A DNA stretch of 34,467 bases from Willaertia magna (taxonomy: Eukaryota; Heterolobosea; Eutetramitea; Acrasida; Naegleriidae), in assembly GCA_902984215.1 (NCBI GenBank), contig CADWAF010000620.1:1-34467 (forward strand). The letters run 5' to 3'. A program made the translations under genes and the position numbers. The notes beneath the pieces are model-generated. The model saw only the letters and a list, made by a program, of their open reading frames with translations. It searched no databases and had not been told where the DNA came from. Positions 1 through 10,603 of this stretch are shown piece by piece. Within the stretch, counting starts at the first letter, position 1; each line of letters opens with the position of its first letter.

Positions 1-1342
1 ATTTTATTATTAATTTTATAAACATAATTTAAACTAAATATTTATACACTTTTTATATAGCAATCAGTTATTTATAAAAATATTAAAATATAATATAAAA
101 CATAAAAAAATCATATTCAAAAAATCATCAAATACAAAAATAGTTAATTGTACAAAATTATTAAATAATGTTTCTAGTAGTATTATAAATAAATAATATA
201 TAAAAATTAAAAATTTGGTTCAAAATTTTTACAATAAAATTAAAAAACATTTAAATAGAAAACATATTAATAAAGAAATTCAATATATTAATAATAATTT
301 TACAATCAATTATAATCTACTTAATTAAGTATTTAAAAGTTAATTATAAAGATGTTATTAATAGTAAAAAATAAAAAAAAAATTTTACTAAAATTATAAT
401 AATAATTTAATAGAAAATTATTTTTATTTAAATATATACTAATAAACCATATTCATCATTATGGATATAATTTTATAAAGATTTCAATTTTAGAATTAAT
501 AATTATAAATAACTATTGTATTGTTATGAATGGTTTTATAAGAAGATATTTAAAAAATATATAATATGTTAAATAGAAATCTAATTATTAATATAAATTA
601 CTATTTGATAATTTATAAAACATAATTAAATAAAATTATAAAATCTATAGTTTGTTATAAGATAATAAATTATATAATATTTTCTTCAATAAACATAATA
701 CTTTCATTAATAAAATTTAAATCTTTATTTACTAATAATCTAATTTCTTTAAAAAATTTTTTTTTTTTTTATTATTTTTTACTATAATATCATTTTTTTC
801 TTGTTTTTTCTTTTTTTTATAAAAGTATCTTCTAAGTTTAGTTTATAAATTTTAAATTTATAGACTATAATATTTAAATTATTATTGTTGGTTATAATTT
901 ATTAGAAATAAAGAAATATTAGAGATATTAAAAATAAATAATATAAATTTATATTTTATTAGTATTAATAAATATTTTTATAAAATTTTTAATTAATATT
1001 AAAATATTATTTTCTACAGCCTATTTTTTGATGTTTTTTTATATTTTATAATATTTTATAATTTAAATCACAATTAATATTTATAATTTTTTTAAGCTTA
1101 TTTAAAATTATTTTTAAAAAAATAAAAATTTTTAAAAAAAAGTTATTTTAAAATTGTTTTAAAAAATATTTTATTAAAGTTTTTTATTTTATTTTTTTTG
1201 AAAATAAAGAAAATTATATATAATTTTATATATAATTATTATAAAACTACTAAGTATATATTAGATTTATTTAAAGTATTTTTGGTATAATTTTTAATAA
1301 ATTTTAATATTATTATCATTATTAAATCCAAACCCTTAGATT

Positions 1343-1420
1343 ATTTATATAGTAATATTATAAATAATAAAAATGGTTTATATTTATATAGTAATATTGT
1401 AAATAATAAAAATAGTTTAT
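1343..1420. repeat. 39-bp tandem repeat, two copies
   Basis: Two adjacent copies of a 39-bp unit start at 1343 and 1382 with a few mismatches. The first bases of a third copy follow at 1421. The unit has the same low G+C as the surrounding AT-rich block. The period is a multiple of three, but no open frame spans it. Confidence 0.6.
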
Positions 1421-1800
1421 ATTTATAATTTAAATATTGATTATATTTTTAATAAATATTTAAATGTTGATAATTTTAATAAATTAATTAAAAAAAGATT
1501 TTTAAATAATAAATTAATTAATTTTATAAGCTTTTTATAATAAATTAAATATATATATATTAATACAATATTTTCAATATATATTTAGATATCATAATAT
1601 AAATAATATAAAAATTAAAAAAAAATTTATAAATAATTTAAATTTATATTATAAATTTAAATTTATATATATTTTTATATGTGATCAAAATATTAAAAAT
1701 TATTAATAATTAATAATTTATTATAAGAAATTTATTTATTTAATAATTTAGATTATAATATTAATAATTTCAAAAATTATTTTAAATTTTTTAATGACTA

Positions 1801-2580
1801 TAATTTATTTATATATTATCAATAAGTTTATTTTTAATAAAAATATATTTATTTATTTTATTAGTAATACTAAATAAAAAAATAATATTAAATATTAATA
1901 TATTGTAATAAAAATTATTAAAATAATAAACAATATTATTAATTAAAATTATTTTATTATAATTTGTATTTTTATTAATTATTTTAAAATAATTACAATC
2001 TCTAACTTCATTAAAAATATTTTATAAACTATTTTTAATATTAAATTTATTAAAATAAAAAGCTATTGTTTTATTTTATGATAATAATAAATTATAAATA
2101 TTGTATAAACTAATTTTATTATTAATTGGTTTTAAATTATTATTTAAATTTAAATTATTTATTTTATTATAATTACATTTATTATTAACAAAAATATTAC
2201 TATTTAAAATTAAAGTATAAAAAGTATCTTTGTTTATAATTTTTTATAAAAATAAATTATATAAATAATTTTTAATATTTTATTTAATTAATTTTTTATT
2301 TAATCGTTTTAAATTTAAATAATTATTTAAATTAATATCATAAAATTTAAAAATAAAACTATTATTATCAATTAAATATAATTATAAACAATTTTTATTA
2401 AAATTTATTCTAAATAAATTACTTAATTTTAAATAATCTAATAAATTATTAAATTTAGTATTATTAATATTTATTATAATATTTAAATTATTTAAATTTA
2501 ATTCAATTTCTTTTTAAAATAATTTATAAATAAAAGTTTGTAAATAAATTTGTAATTGTAATTTATTATTTATATAAATA
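1801..2580 (-). pseudogene. Decayed AT-saturated reading frame (possible relic gene)
   Basis: Reading the minus strand in one fixed frame across 13 lines of 60 bases (260 codons) gives only 7 stops, all TAA. At about 9% G+C, roughly 29 would be expected by chance (stop frequency near 0.11 per codon). The translation is dominated by N, I, K, L, Y and F but also contains D, E, R, C, V and a few Q, as in biased coding sequence. I do not recognise a family. Stops in TAA only fit C-to-T change of CAA (Gln) codons. A code in which TAA is sense would look the same, but the neighbouring genes end in TAA. Stops increase below about 1790 and above 2580, so the ends are not defined. Confidence 0.4.
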
Positions 2581-3313
2581 TTATTTAAATTTTTAAATAT
2601 TATTCATTTATTAAAAATTTTATTTTAATTTTTTAAATTAATATAGAAGTTTTAGTAAATATATATTTTAAAATTTTTTATATAAAGTTTAGATTTTAGG
2701 TTTTTATAAATATAAATATTTTTAAAAAAAAATTACTAAAAAAAAAGGGAAATAAATTAGAATTTTTTTTTTTTTTGTTAATAAAAATTTAGTTAAACTA
2801 TTATTTTTTTATTAAATAATATTTTTTATTGTTATATTTTAATGTTGATAAATGTATATTTTAATATTAATAATTATAAACTTTAATAAGAACAATAATA
2901 TTTTTTAATTGATATTTTTAAATTATTAATTAAAAAATATAATTATTTTAAAAATATTTTTAAAATTAAATATTTTTTTATATTAAATATAAAGGTAAAT
3001 TAAATATTTTTATTAAATAAACAAATTAAAAAGAAATATTAAAAATTATTAAATAATAAAATATAAAATTTAACTTTAAAATGATTAAAAAATTATTTTT
3101 AGTTTTATTATTTTTTAAATTTATATTTATATCTTTAATTAATAAATTTTAATAATTAAACTCTTTAATCATTTTAAATTGTTGTCATTTTGTAATTAAT
3201 TTTAATTGTGTTATTTAAATTGAAAGAAATTGTTTCTTATTGAATTTTTGCAACTTCAATTAAACACGTATTTTATATTTAAATAGAAGGAGTTAAAGAA
3301 GTGTCCATTAAGG

Positions 3314-3332
3314 TTTAACTTCCCAAGTTAAA
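3314..3332 (+). promoter_or_regulatory. Hairpin in 5' leader just before the RING gene ATG
   Basis: TTTAACTT-CCC-AAGTTAAA is a perfect 8-bp inverted repeat around a 3-base loop. It ends 5 bases before the ATG at 3338. If transcribed it would form a small hairpin abutting the start codon. The stem is AT-rich and weak, so a regulatory role is only possible. It could instead be a palindromic protein-binding site. Confidence 0.4.
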
Positions 3333-3337
3333 TAAAA

Positions 3338-4009
3338 ATGAGTCAACAAACAGAAGAACCAATAATAACAAACATTGAAGATGGTGATGTTATAAATCAC
3401 TCCTCTTCCTATTCAACTACCACTCCTTCTGCACCTACTTTAGAACAAACCAATACTTCTACAAATAATTCTTCTTCTACACATTCACATCATAATCATG
3501 ATAATAACGAAAATGATACTTGGTCATGCAATATTTGTTTTGATACGGCTTCGGAACCAGTTGTAACACAGTGTGGACATCTTTATTGTTGGTCATGTAT
3601 TTATCGTTGGATACAAAGTCAATCTAATCAAACATTACAATGCCCAGTTTGTAAAGCTGGAATAAAACAAGAACAAATAATTCCAATCTACGGTAGAGGA
3701 GGTTCTAATAAATCAACAACTAATAATTCAACTAATAACAATAATAATTCTACCAGTGATAGTATACCTAATCGTCCAAGAGGACAATACACAGATTCAA
3801 GTACAACACCTAATCCAAATTATAATCCATTCAGTCACTATTCTAATAATTTTCATTTCAGTACTTTTCATACTAATTCAGCTTTCTATTTTTCTGATGC
3901 ATTTCAATTTATACCATTTCAAAATGAATCAGATGATGTGCCTAGTACTGTTAGAAGATTATCTTTCTTTTTTGGATTTATTATTTTATTACTTGTTTTA
4001 TTCTGGTAA
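3338..4009 (+). CDS. RNF5/RNF185-like membrane RING E3 ubiquitin ligase
   Basis: This 223-residue protein is a likely E3 ubiquitin ligase of the ER membrane. A C3HC4 RING finger is complete: C64, C67, C79, H81, C84, C87, C102 and C105. It is followed by IIPIYGRG (residues 114-121), a motif typical of the RNF5/RNF185 family just after the RING. A hydrophobic segment at about 207-222 ends the protein, which fits a tail anchor; RNF5 and RNF185 also have C-terminal membrane helices and act in ER-associated degradation. The N-terminus and the linker (residues 123-140) are low-complexity S/T/N. It is one exon with an ATG in good context after an A-rich leader and ends in TAA. It is the first intact gene after the AT-rich block. 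The family call is firm; the substrate is unknown. Confidence 0.85.
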   Translation: MSQQTEEPIITNIEDGDVINHSSSYSTTTPSAPTLEQTNTSTNNSSSTHSHHNHDNNENDTWSCNICFDTASEPVVTQCGHLYCWSCIYRWIQSQSNQTLQCPVCKAGIKQEQIIPIYGRGGSNKSTTNNSTNNNNNSTSDSIPNRPRGQYTDSSTTPNPNYNPFSHYSNNFHFSTFHTNSAFYFSDAFQFIPFQNESDDVPSTVRRLSFFFGFIILLLVLFW

Positions 4010-4190
4010 ATTGTAATTTATGTTCATATATTAATAAAAGGATTTATTTAATAAACTATTGTTGTAAGAATTAGAACTGAAGGGGTTTTGGTATGAAAAG
4101 AACAATGTGTCAGTTTGCTGTGCTTACTCTGAACCTTGTTTCTTGGTAAAAACATTATAACATGTCATTCCACTTCACAAAACAAAAAAA

Positions 4191-4925
4191 ATGCCAAAAA
4201 ACGATAAGGGAGACGATTTTTATACATTTGCAGTATGTATTTTGTGACATTTCATTAACAATTATTAGGTTTGTGGAGGTGGTGCAGTTGGTAAATCATC
4301 AGTTACTATTAGATGGACACAAGATACATTTATTGAAATTTATGATCCGACAATTGAAGCAACATTTAGTATTTCAAGAAAAATAGATAACAAAATGGTT
4401 TATATGCAAATTATTGATACTGCAGGTCAAGATGAATTTAGTGCATTGCAAGATGTATACATGAGAACAGCTTATGGATTTGTTTTAGTTTTTGATTGTA
4501 CAAGTAAACAATCATTAGAAGAATTACAAAAATATGTTGAAAAGGTTCAACGTGTTAAGATGGATGAATATAAAATTGTTGATGGCAAATCATTCCCTTG
4601 TATTATTATTGCAAACAAATATGATTTATTAAAAGAAAAGAAAAATCATGAAAAATTGGAACAAGAAATACGTGATTTAATTAAAAATAATATTGACCTT
4701 CCTCATAATACTCCATTATTCTTTGCTAGTGCTAAAGATAATTTAAATATGAAAGAAAGTTTAGATGCCATTATTAAGGAAATGAGAGATTTTGAAAAGG
4801 GACAAGTTGACACAAAAACAAATAAACATCAAAGAAGAAACAGTAAGAATACCAGTGGTGGATTATTTAGTTCCTCTTCATCTGAAGATAAAGACAAAGA
4901 TTTAGAAAGAATGAGGGAATTGTAA
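4191..4925 (+). CDS. Ras-family small GTPase lacking a CAAX box (2 exons)
   Basis: The exons are 4191-4232 and 4269-4925, with a 36-nt intron (GTATGT...TTAG). The joined protein is about 232 residues. It shows all the GTPase motifs: G1 GGGAVGKSS, an effector-like DPTIEATF, G3 DTAGQDEF with the catalytic Gln kept, G4 NKYD and G5 SAK. The G3-to-switch II sequence is close to Ras/Rap. The intron lies just before the P-loop, so the open frame starting at 4395 lacks the N-terminal third. The C-terminus is a charged, Ser-rich tail ending in MREL, with no CAAX motif and no Cys. It therefore cannot be prenylated in the usual way and may be soluble or held by a partner. It converges on the Sec7 gene, with stops 11 bases apart. 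Confidence 0.85.
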
Positions 4926-4936
4926 AATAAATTATT

Positions 4937-7900
4937 TTATTTGTTTTCTTGTTCACCACCATTGTTATCGTTGTTGGTGTTTGTTGTTTCAGTTGTATTA
5001 CTCTCGTTATTATTAGAATTGTTATCATTACTTGTAGTTGGCTGCGTTGCTGGATTTAAAGACATTAAAACTCTTGGTTTTACATCATCTATTAATTCTG
5101 GTAAAAACTTTTGTAAATCTTGTTCTGTTTGTTCCCAAAAATCAGGGTGGGATTTAAAAACGTCACTGTTATTCATCACCAAAATCATATTCTTCATTAA
5201 TTCAGGTATTGCTTCTCTTAAATGGTCTCCTTTAGGTTTTACAATTAAAAAGTTGTACATATTTTGTAATAAATGGGACCACAATTTATAAAATAATTGT
5301 GGTGATTGATGTATCCTTGGTAGGAAATGTAAAAATACTCTAGCTAATAAATTATTTGCTCTTACACGTAATTCTTCTAAGGTAGATAAATCCATATCAG
5401 TATTATGATTTGATTGGTATTCAGTTGTCTTTGGTTTTAGCATTAGTAATGTTTGTAAAAAATTGTTCAATAATACATGTTCCACACATGTCACTAATAA
5501 TTCATCATTTAATAAATGATTAGATGTTTCATTATTTAAGGAATATTTATAGTCACATGAAAGTATTAACGTTCTTTGAAGTGCAGAAAGCGCCTGAGTT
5601 CTTACATCTCTATTCATCATTATAACTGCATTGTTAGATATAGATCCAGCCCCAATACCACCTGTACAACAAAGTAATGAAATAGCATCTAGTATTGATA
5701 GCCATGAATTAATCCATTTACTATCTAATTTTACAGTTACTGAATCACTTTCTTGACTCTTTGTTTTTGCTATTTGTACAGCTTTATCGAATAACTTTGT
5801 AATTAAATTTTCTAAATATAATAATGCTTCTGTTACAACATTATTTCCAGAAGTATTTCCAAATGATGAATAAGCTGTTACTAACATTACTAATGTTTGA
5901 ACAGCAGAAGGAATATTATCAGGGACTACAAATAGAATATTATCTTGTTGGTTAGTTACAGTTTTATCATTTGGTTCTGTTCCATTAAATAATTGTAATA
6001 TTACTTCAACTGATTTAGCAACATGTGCTTGTTGATTAGTAATTGCTCCTGTTTTCAAAATTCTAAAAATACTTTCCCAAAAATTAACAATCATTACACT
6101 GTCATTATTTTGTTGTTGATTGATATAATTAAATGAAATATAATCATTATGGTATTGTTTTAGTAACGTTAAATGCTTTGTAATAAAAAATTGAATTGCT
6201 GGGAATAAATGTGTATGAAATAGAACCATTACATTTTCAGATAATTGTTTACCACCCATTAAAATGATTGCACCAAATAATTCACGTGACATATCATCTC
6301 TTTGGAATAATTCTATACACAATCTCAATACAGATATTATTGTACGAAGTATTATTTGATGATGATGTTTAGACATTACTGAACGTGAATTATTTTGATG
6401 TTTCTTTCCTCCAAATATTGATTGAGGAGGTGAAGATGAAAATATATTATCATTTTCTAAAACTATTTCAGGTGTTGTCACTGGTGATGATGCATTGTTA
6501 TTATTATTATTTGTATTCTCATATAATTGTAAAATGGATACCATTAATCTATATAAGTGGCTATAAACATAATTCCAAATTAGTTTTAATCTCTCTACAG
6601 GTGCATTTCTATTAGTTATAGATATATCAGTTAGTAAATCTAAACAAAACATTGCTGTATCTAAATCTCTTGTATTTTGTTGTGAAGTAGAATCTTTTTT
6701 AGGTAAATGTTGAGTAATATTTGGTACAACAATATCTTGTAAAATTACAACTCCAGCAGGTCTACTATTTCTAATTAATGCACTTATTAAAAATTCTAAA
6801 GAAGAAATATTTAAATCTTTTGCATCAACTAATAATTCAGCTATTCTACATTGTTCAATACATTTTCTAGACTCTTCTAATGCTTGTTTCATTTCTAAAC
6901 TTTCATTATCATCTTCATTAGTGCTGTAAGCTCCAAACATACTAAATAAATAGAAAGTAGAAGTTTTGTTAGTACTACCTCTAGATGATTTCTTTTTTCT
7001 TTCTGAATTAACTTGATTAGTTCCAGTGACAAACATAGAGTCTCTGGATTCAGTCAAACTTTCAGGAAGTAAATCTAATTCATACATTCTACAAATTAAA
7101 TCAAGGATATTCTTCCATCCTTCTCTCAAGTTATCACCGTATTTTCTAGTTATAGCAAATACTGTTCTACATGCTAATTTAGCCTTTTCATTATTTCCAA
7201 ACATGAAAATAGCATTTTCTGAATGAGGTTGTAACATATCAGTAAATTTACATAATGTTATTACTAAGTTGTCAAAAACATTAGATAAATGATAGGCGGC
7301 CGCAACTCTAGCACTATCTAAGAAACCTCTAATTGACATTTCTAAAACATTCATATCTTCTGTATTTTCTAATACAATTGTTGTTCCCATAATCATATGA
7401 CCCCACATACTTTGGAATAAATCCATATCATAAATATATGAATTTGAAACACTACTATCTTCTAATGGTTGTAACTTGGATAACAATTCATCTCCTCCAT
7501 TACCTTCAATAGCAAAATGTAAATCATAATATCTACTTGAACGTTCTAAAATTTCATTCCAAACGGAATCTGATTTATAGGCATCACTTATATTAGCAAC
7601 AACCTCAAATTCATGTGTCAAAATAAAGTGATAAATTTTTTCTAATTCATCTCTTGGAACAGTTATTTCACTATTATTACCCATTGAAATAAAACTTTCA
7701 ATTGTCATTCTATTGCCCTTATTGTGACGATGATGCAAATCTGTATGAAGCATAATTACAGCAACAGCCAAAATCCAAGCTTGATCTTCATTTTGAAGAT
7801 ACTCAAAATGATCCTTATTGTCACGGAAATAAGAAGTACCGAATTGTCTTAATACACGTTCTACTTGTTGACCTTCTCCTGATATTTTACAACGGTGAAT

Positions 7901-9874
7901 ATAAAATCTTAGTGCCTCATCTACTCTCATACCACGAAAATCAAAACTCTCCATGAAATGACGCATAACTTCTAATGGAAAAGTGGTAAATGGATTTTTA
8001 GTAGCTATCAATAATGGTACTAAATAATTATCTCTGCTATCTGAATAATCTTTAGATAATGTCATCTTATTCATATTAGATGGTGCTACAAATGAATTAA
8101 AATATTCACAAATCATAGCTTTATCTAACCAATTACCATAATCTCTCAAAAATGTAGTAACTGTGCGAGCAGCGGTCTGTAAAAATTGTATTAATTTAGT
8201 CCAATCTACCTTGTCAATAAGTTCATTATTATTTATAGTGCTATTCGAAATGAAAAATGTTGATAAATCTTTTGGAATAGTTATATTGAAATAAGAAAGT
8301 AATTGATGTACACCTTCTACTGGATTATTATTAAAAGTTATTGTAACTTCTAACATTTTCTTTTTCATTTCTTTTCTTTGTCTTATAAAATCTAAAGAAT
8401 TTGCTTGAATAGAAACATTATTTGCATTTTCTTGACATCTTTCAGCTAAACATCTAACAATACTTAATAAACCTTGTAAAGCTAAAATATGAAGAGTATT
8501 TAAACCAGGAGAATCATTCTCTTTTAAATATCTAGCAAAAAATTTCCAAATAGTTTCAAATAAATTAGAAGAAAATTCAGAACAATCATAATGTTGATAT
8601 AAAAATACAACTAATTCAGGATCTCTGCATAATTCAAGTAAATTTTCTAAAATTATTTCTTGTAATTCAAAAGATAAAGCTGAATTAGCTTTAGAACTAT
8701 TTGGTGTACTATTACCACTACTATTCATTAAGCTAATAGTTTGTTCTGCAATTCTAATATGTGTTGAAAGTAAAAAAGCTTCAATTTGTTCATGTAAATA
8801 TGGACGTATTGTATAAATTAAACCATTCATTAATTTTAATGTATATGAAAGTAAAAGGACATTATTATTTGTTGAATTTTTTAAAATACATCTTGATAAT
8901 TGATTTTGACATAATTGTAAAAGTTTAGGGAATTGTGGTATTTGATATCCCAATAATTCAACTACAGAAGATGATAAAGATAATCCTAAAAATCTTGTCC
9001 CAATAGATTTACCCTCTAAATCTGGATCACATAAATTACAAATAAATTCAAATATTTTATCACCTTGTTCTTCTTGATTATTATTATCTCTTATTCTTTT
9101 AAATGTAATTGAAATAATATCATGAAGCGTGTGTTCGGCTGCTTTTCTTAAAATCTCAGTTGGTCTAGTTTCTCTTCCAATTCTTAAACAACTTTTTAAA
9201 ATCTCAACAATATTATTTTCATCCAATAAAACTCCAGATTCACACTTTACACAAATTAAAAAGGTTTGTAAAATTTGAATTAAAACTGCTTCAACACTTT
9301 CATCACTGACTTCAAATTCAAATTGACATTGTTGAACTGATTTCATTATTTCTTGAATACAATACTTTGCTCCTTCAGTTTTAGCAGCTGTTTGAATTAT
9401 TTATTATTATTATTAATACTATTCAATAAAAACTTACTTATACAAGGAAATTCTAAGAATTTTTGAATAGAATGTAATGCTAATGCAGTGATTCTACCTT
9501 CTGTGTCTTCCGATTTTATAACTGTAAAGAAAGGTGTGAGTATTTCTATTGTTGAAAGACTTTGCCATCCTTTTATAATTTTAAATTGGTTGTCGAATTA
9601 TCGGAAAGAATAAATAACATACCCAAAAAAGAAGAAACTTTATCTCTTAAGTCTTTTAAAGCAACCATCACTCCATTCTCTTGTGTTCTTGGTACTTCAT
9701 ATTGCTAAATTTAAATTTAATTAAATTACTTTAAAAATTAAAACGTACAAATCTATATCTATTAGAAAATCTATTATTTGTAGAAAGATTACGTAATGCG
9801 ATAATCAATCCATTTAACTCTCCTAACACTAATTTTTGTAAAGGAAAAAAAGTATTTGAAGGAGATGATTTCAT
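4937..9874 (-). CDS. GBF1/Gea-type Sec7-domain Arf guanine-nucleotide exchange factor (4 exons)
   Basis: The exons on the minus strand are 9749-9874, 9623-9704, 9438-9569 and 4937-9387, with introns of 44, 53 and 50 nt that keep the frame. The protein is about 1596 residues. It would activate Arf GTPases at the Golgi and drive coat recruitment. The Sec7 domain lies in the middle. It has the catalytic loop KISGEGQQ (the Glu at about residue 618 is the expected glutamic finger) and the second motif MLHTDLHHRHNKGN, which resembles GBF1/Gea more than BIG. Long helical DCB/HUS-like and HDS-like regions flank it, matching large Arf-GEFs in length and order. Low-complexity N and T tracts lie near the C-terminus. 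The true start is the ATG at 9874, not the internal Met at 9346. The GBF1-versus-BIG call rests on short motifs. Confidence 0.85.
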
Positions 9875-10103
9875 TTTTTTTTATCTTTTAATTAGATCGA
9901 ATTGTTTGAAAGACAACAGCAATAAGAATCCAACAACAAGCAATAAACGTTTTGTTCGGATATGACGTAGAGTGTTCCACTTGTTTTTATAAAAACTAAA
10001 ATGAATAAAAAATTTGTTTTTTATTTTTCTAAAAGGGTTTTAGGGGAATGTTTAGAAGAAAAAAGGAATGAAAACTTGAATAAAAGAATGAGTGAAAAAT
10101 TAT
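9875..10103. promoter_or_regulatory. Gap between the Sec7 gene and Tom22: Sec7 promoter and Tom22 3' end
   Basis: About 230 bases separate the Sec7 ATG and the Tom22 stop, both on the minus strand. The gap should hold the Tom22 3' UTR and the Sec7 promoter. A TGACGT core (CRE-like) is visible near 9962 and is more GC-rich than its surroundings. No open frame looks coding. Confidence 0.35.
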
Positions 10104-10367
10104 TTAATGCATAATATTAACATTAGCACTAGAAGCGCCATTAGCAGTTTGAGTATCTAATTTTAAACCATAAGCTGCTGCTAATAATCTTTGCATAACT
10201 TGTTTTTCTTGGTCATTTGCAATAGTTAAAGGTATGAAAATAATCATAAATGCTGTTCCGGTGGTCCAACCAATTCCTCCAAAATATTTAACCCAATCCC
10301 ATAGGGTATAGTATGGTTTAGAAGATTTAAAATAATTGAATACTCTGCTTATAATATCTTTTACCAT
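10104..10367 (-). CDS. Mitochondrial import receptor subunit Tom22, short plant-TOM9-like form
   Basis: This is an 87-residue protein with one membrane helix. The stretch GWTTGTAFMIIFIPLTIAND (residues 34-53) matches the Tom22/TOM9 membrane segment: a Trp and a T/G-rich start, the conserved Pro in the helix, then an acidic residue and Gln-rich region on the intermembrane side. Tom22 links receptors to the Tom40 pore of the TOM complex. The cytosolic part before the helix is only about 33 residues, basic and aromatic. It lacks the acidic presequence-receptor domain of fungal and animal Tom22, as in the reduced plant TOM9. The gene is one exon with an ATG start and TAA stop. It is divergent from the CD2BP2 gene across 236 bases. 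The call rests on a short motif, so confidence is moderate. Confidence 0.7.
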   Translation of the reverse strand: MVKDIISRVFNYFKSSKPYYTLWDWVKYFGGIGWTTGTAFMIIFIPLTIANDQEKQVMQRLLAAAYGLKLDTQTANGASSANVNIMH

Positions 10368-10603
10368 TTTATTTTGTGAATTTTTTTTTTCAAAAAAATA
10401 TTTTAAATTATTTGAGAAAATTCAATCAAAATTAATTAACTTGGCTTTTTGATTGCCTTTATTGAAGAAAAGGAATGAACCATAGGGTTGTAGTTATTCA
10501 ATAGTGAGTGATGTATTTAATAACAATAACAATATGCTACTAGTTGGATTAAACAATTGAAGATATAGCTGTGTCTTCATTACTTTTTAAGACATTTAAA
10601 AAA
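10368..10603. promoter_or_regulatory. Divergent promoter region, Tom22 / CD2BP2
   Basis: 236 bases separate the two divergent start codons. The gap holds A/T tracts next to the Tom22 start and a somewhat more GC-rich middle (about 10440-10540). Upstream of the CD2BP2 ATG the frame is open back to about 10571 without another ATG, so the first ATG at 10604 was taken as the start. I see no RNA gene. Confidence 0.4.

Larger units (their letters stand above)
1..3170. other. Extremely AT-rich gene-free block with decayed coding traces
   Basis: By eye this stretch is about a tenth G+C, against roughly 30% in the genes that follow. It consists of A/T runs, poly-T tracts (for example around 759-818) and short direct repeats. 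I see no intact gene, tRNA, rRNA or CRISPR-like repeat. The composition changes abruptly near 3170-3250, where the promoter of the RING gene begins. One minus-strand frame is strongly depleted in stops (listed separately), which suggests old coding DNA driven toward A+T. Possible explanations are a decayed mobile element or gene, mutational pressure on silent chromatin, or a subtelomeric or island region. I cannot distinguish these from sequence alone. Confidence 0.75.

Noticed and set aside
1801..2580. Leucine-rich-repeat gene
   Set aside because: The N/L/I pattern arises easily from A/T-only codons; I found no regular 23-24 residue period.
1..3170. A genetic code with TAA as Gln for the whole organism
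   Set aside because: Nearly all intact genes in the window end in TAA at sensible positions just before the next gene, so TAA is a normal stop here.
4941..5291. Plus-strand open frame of 116 codons
   Set aside because: It is the complement of the Asn/Ser-rich C-terminal coding region of the Sec7 gene; low-complexity codons leave the reverse strand open.
9347..9874. Sec7 gene starting at the internal Met 9346
   Set aside because: Three short upstream exons restore a continuous conserved frame back to the ATG at 9874.
10571..10603. Start of CD2BP2 at GTG 10571
   Set aside because: A nuclear eukaryotic gene should start at ATG; the first in-frame ATG is at 10604.
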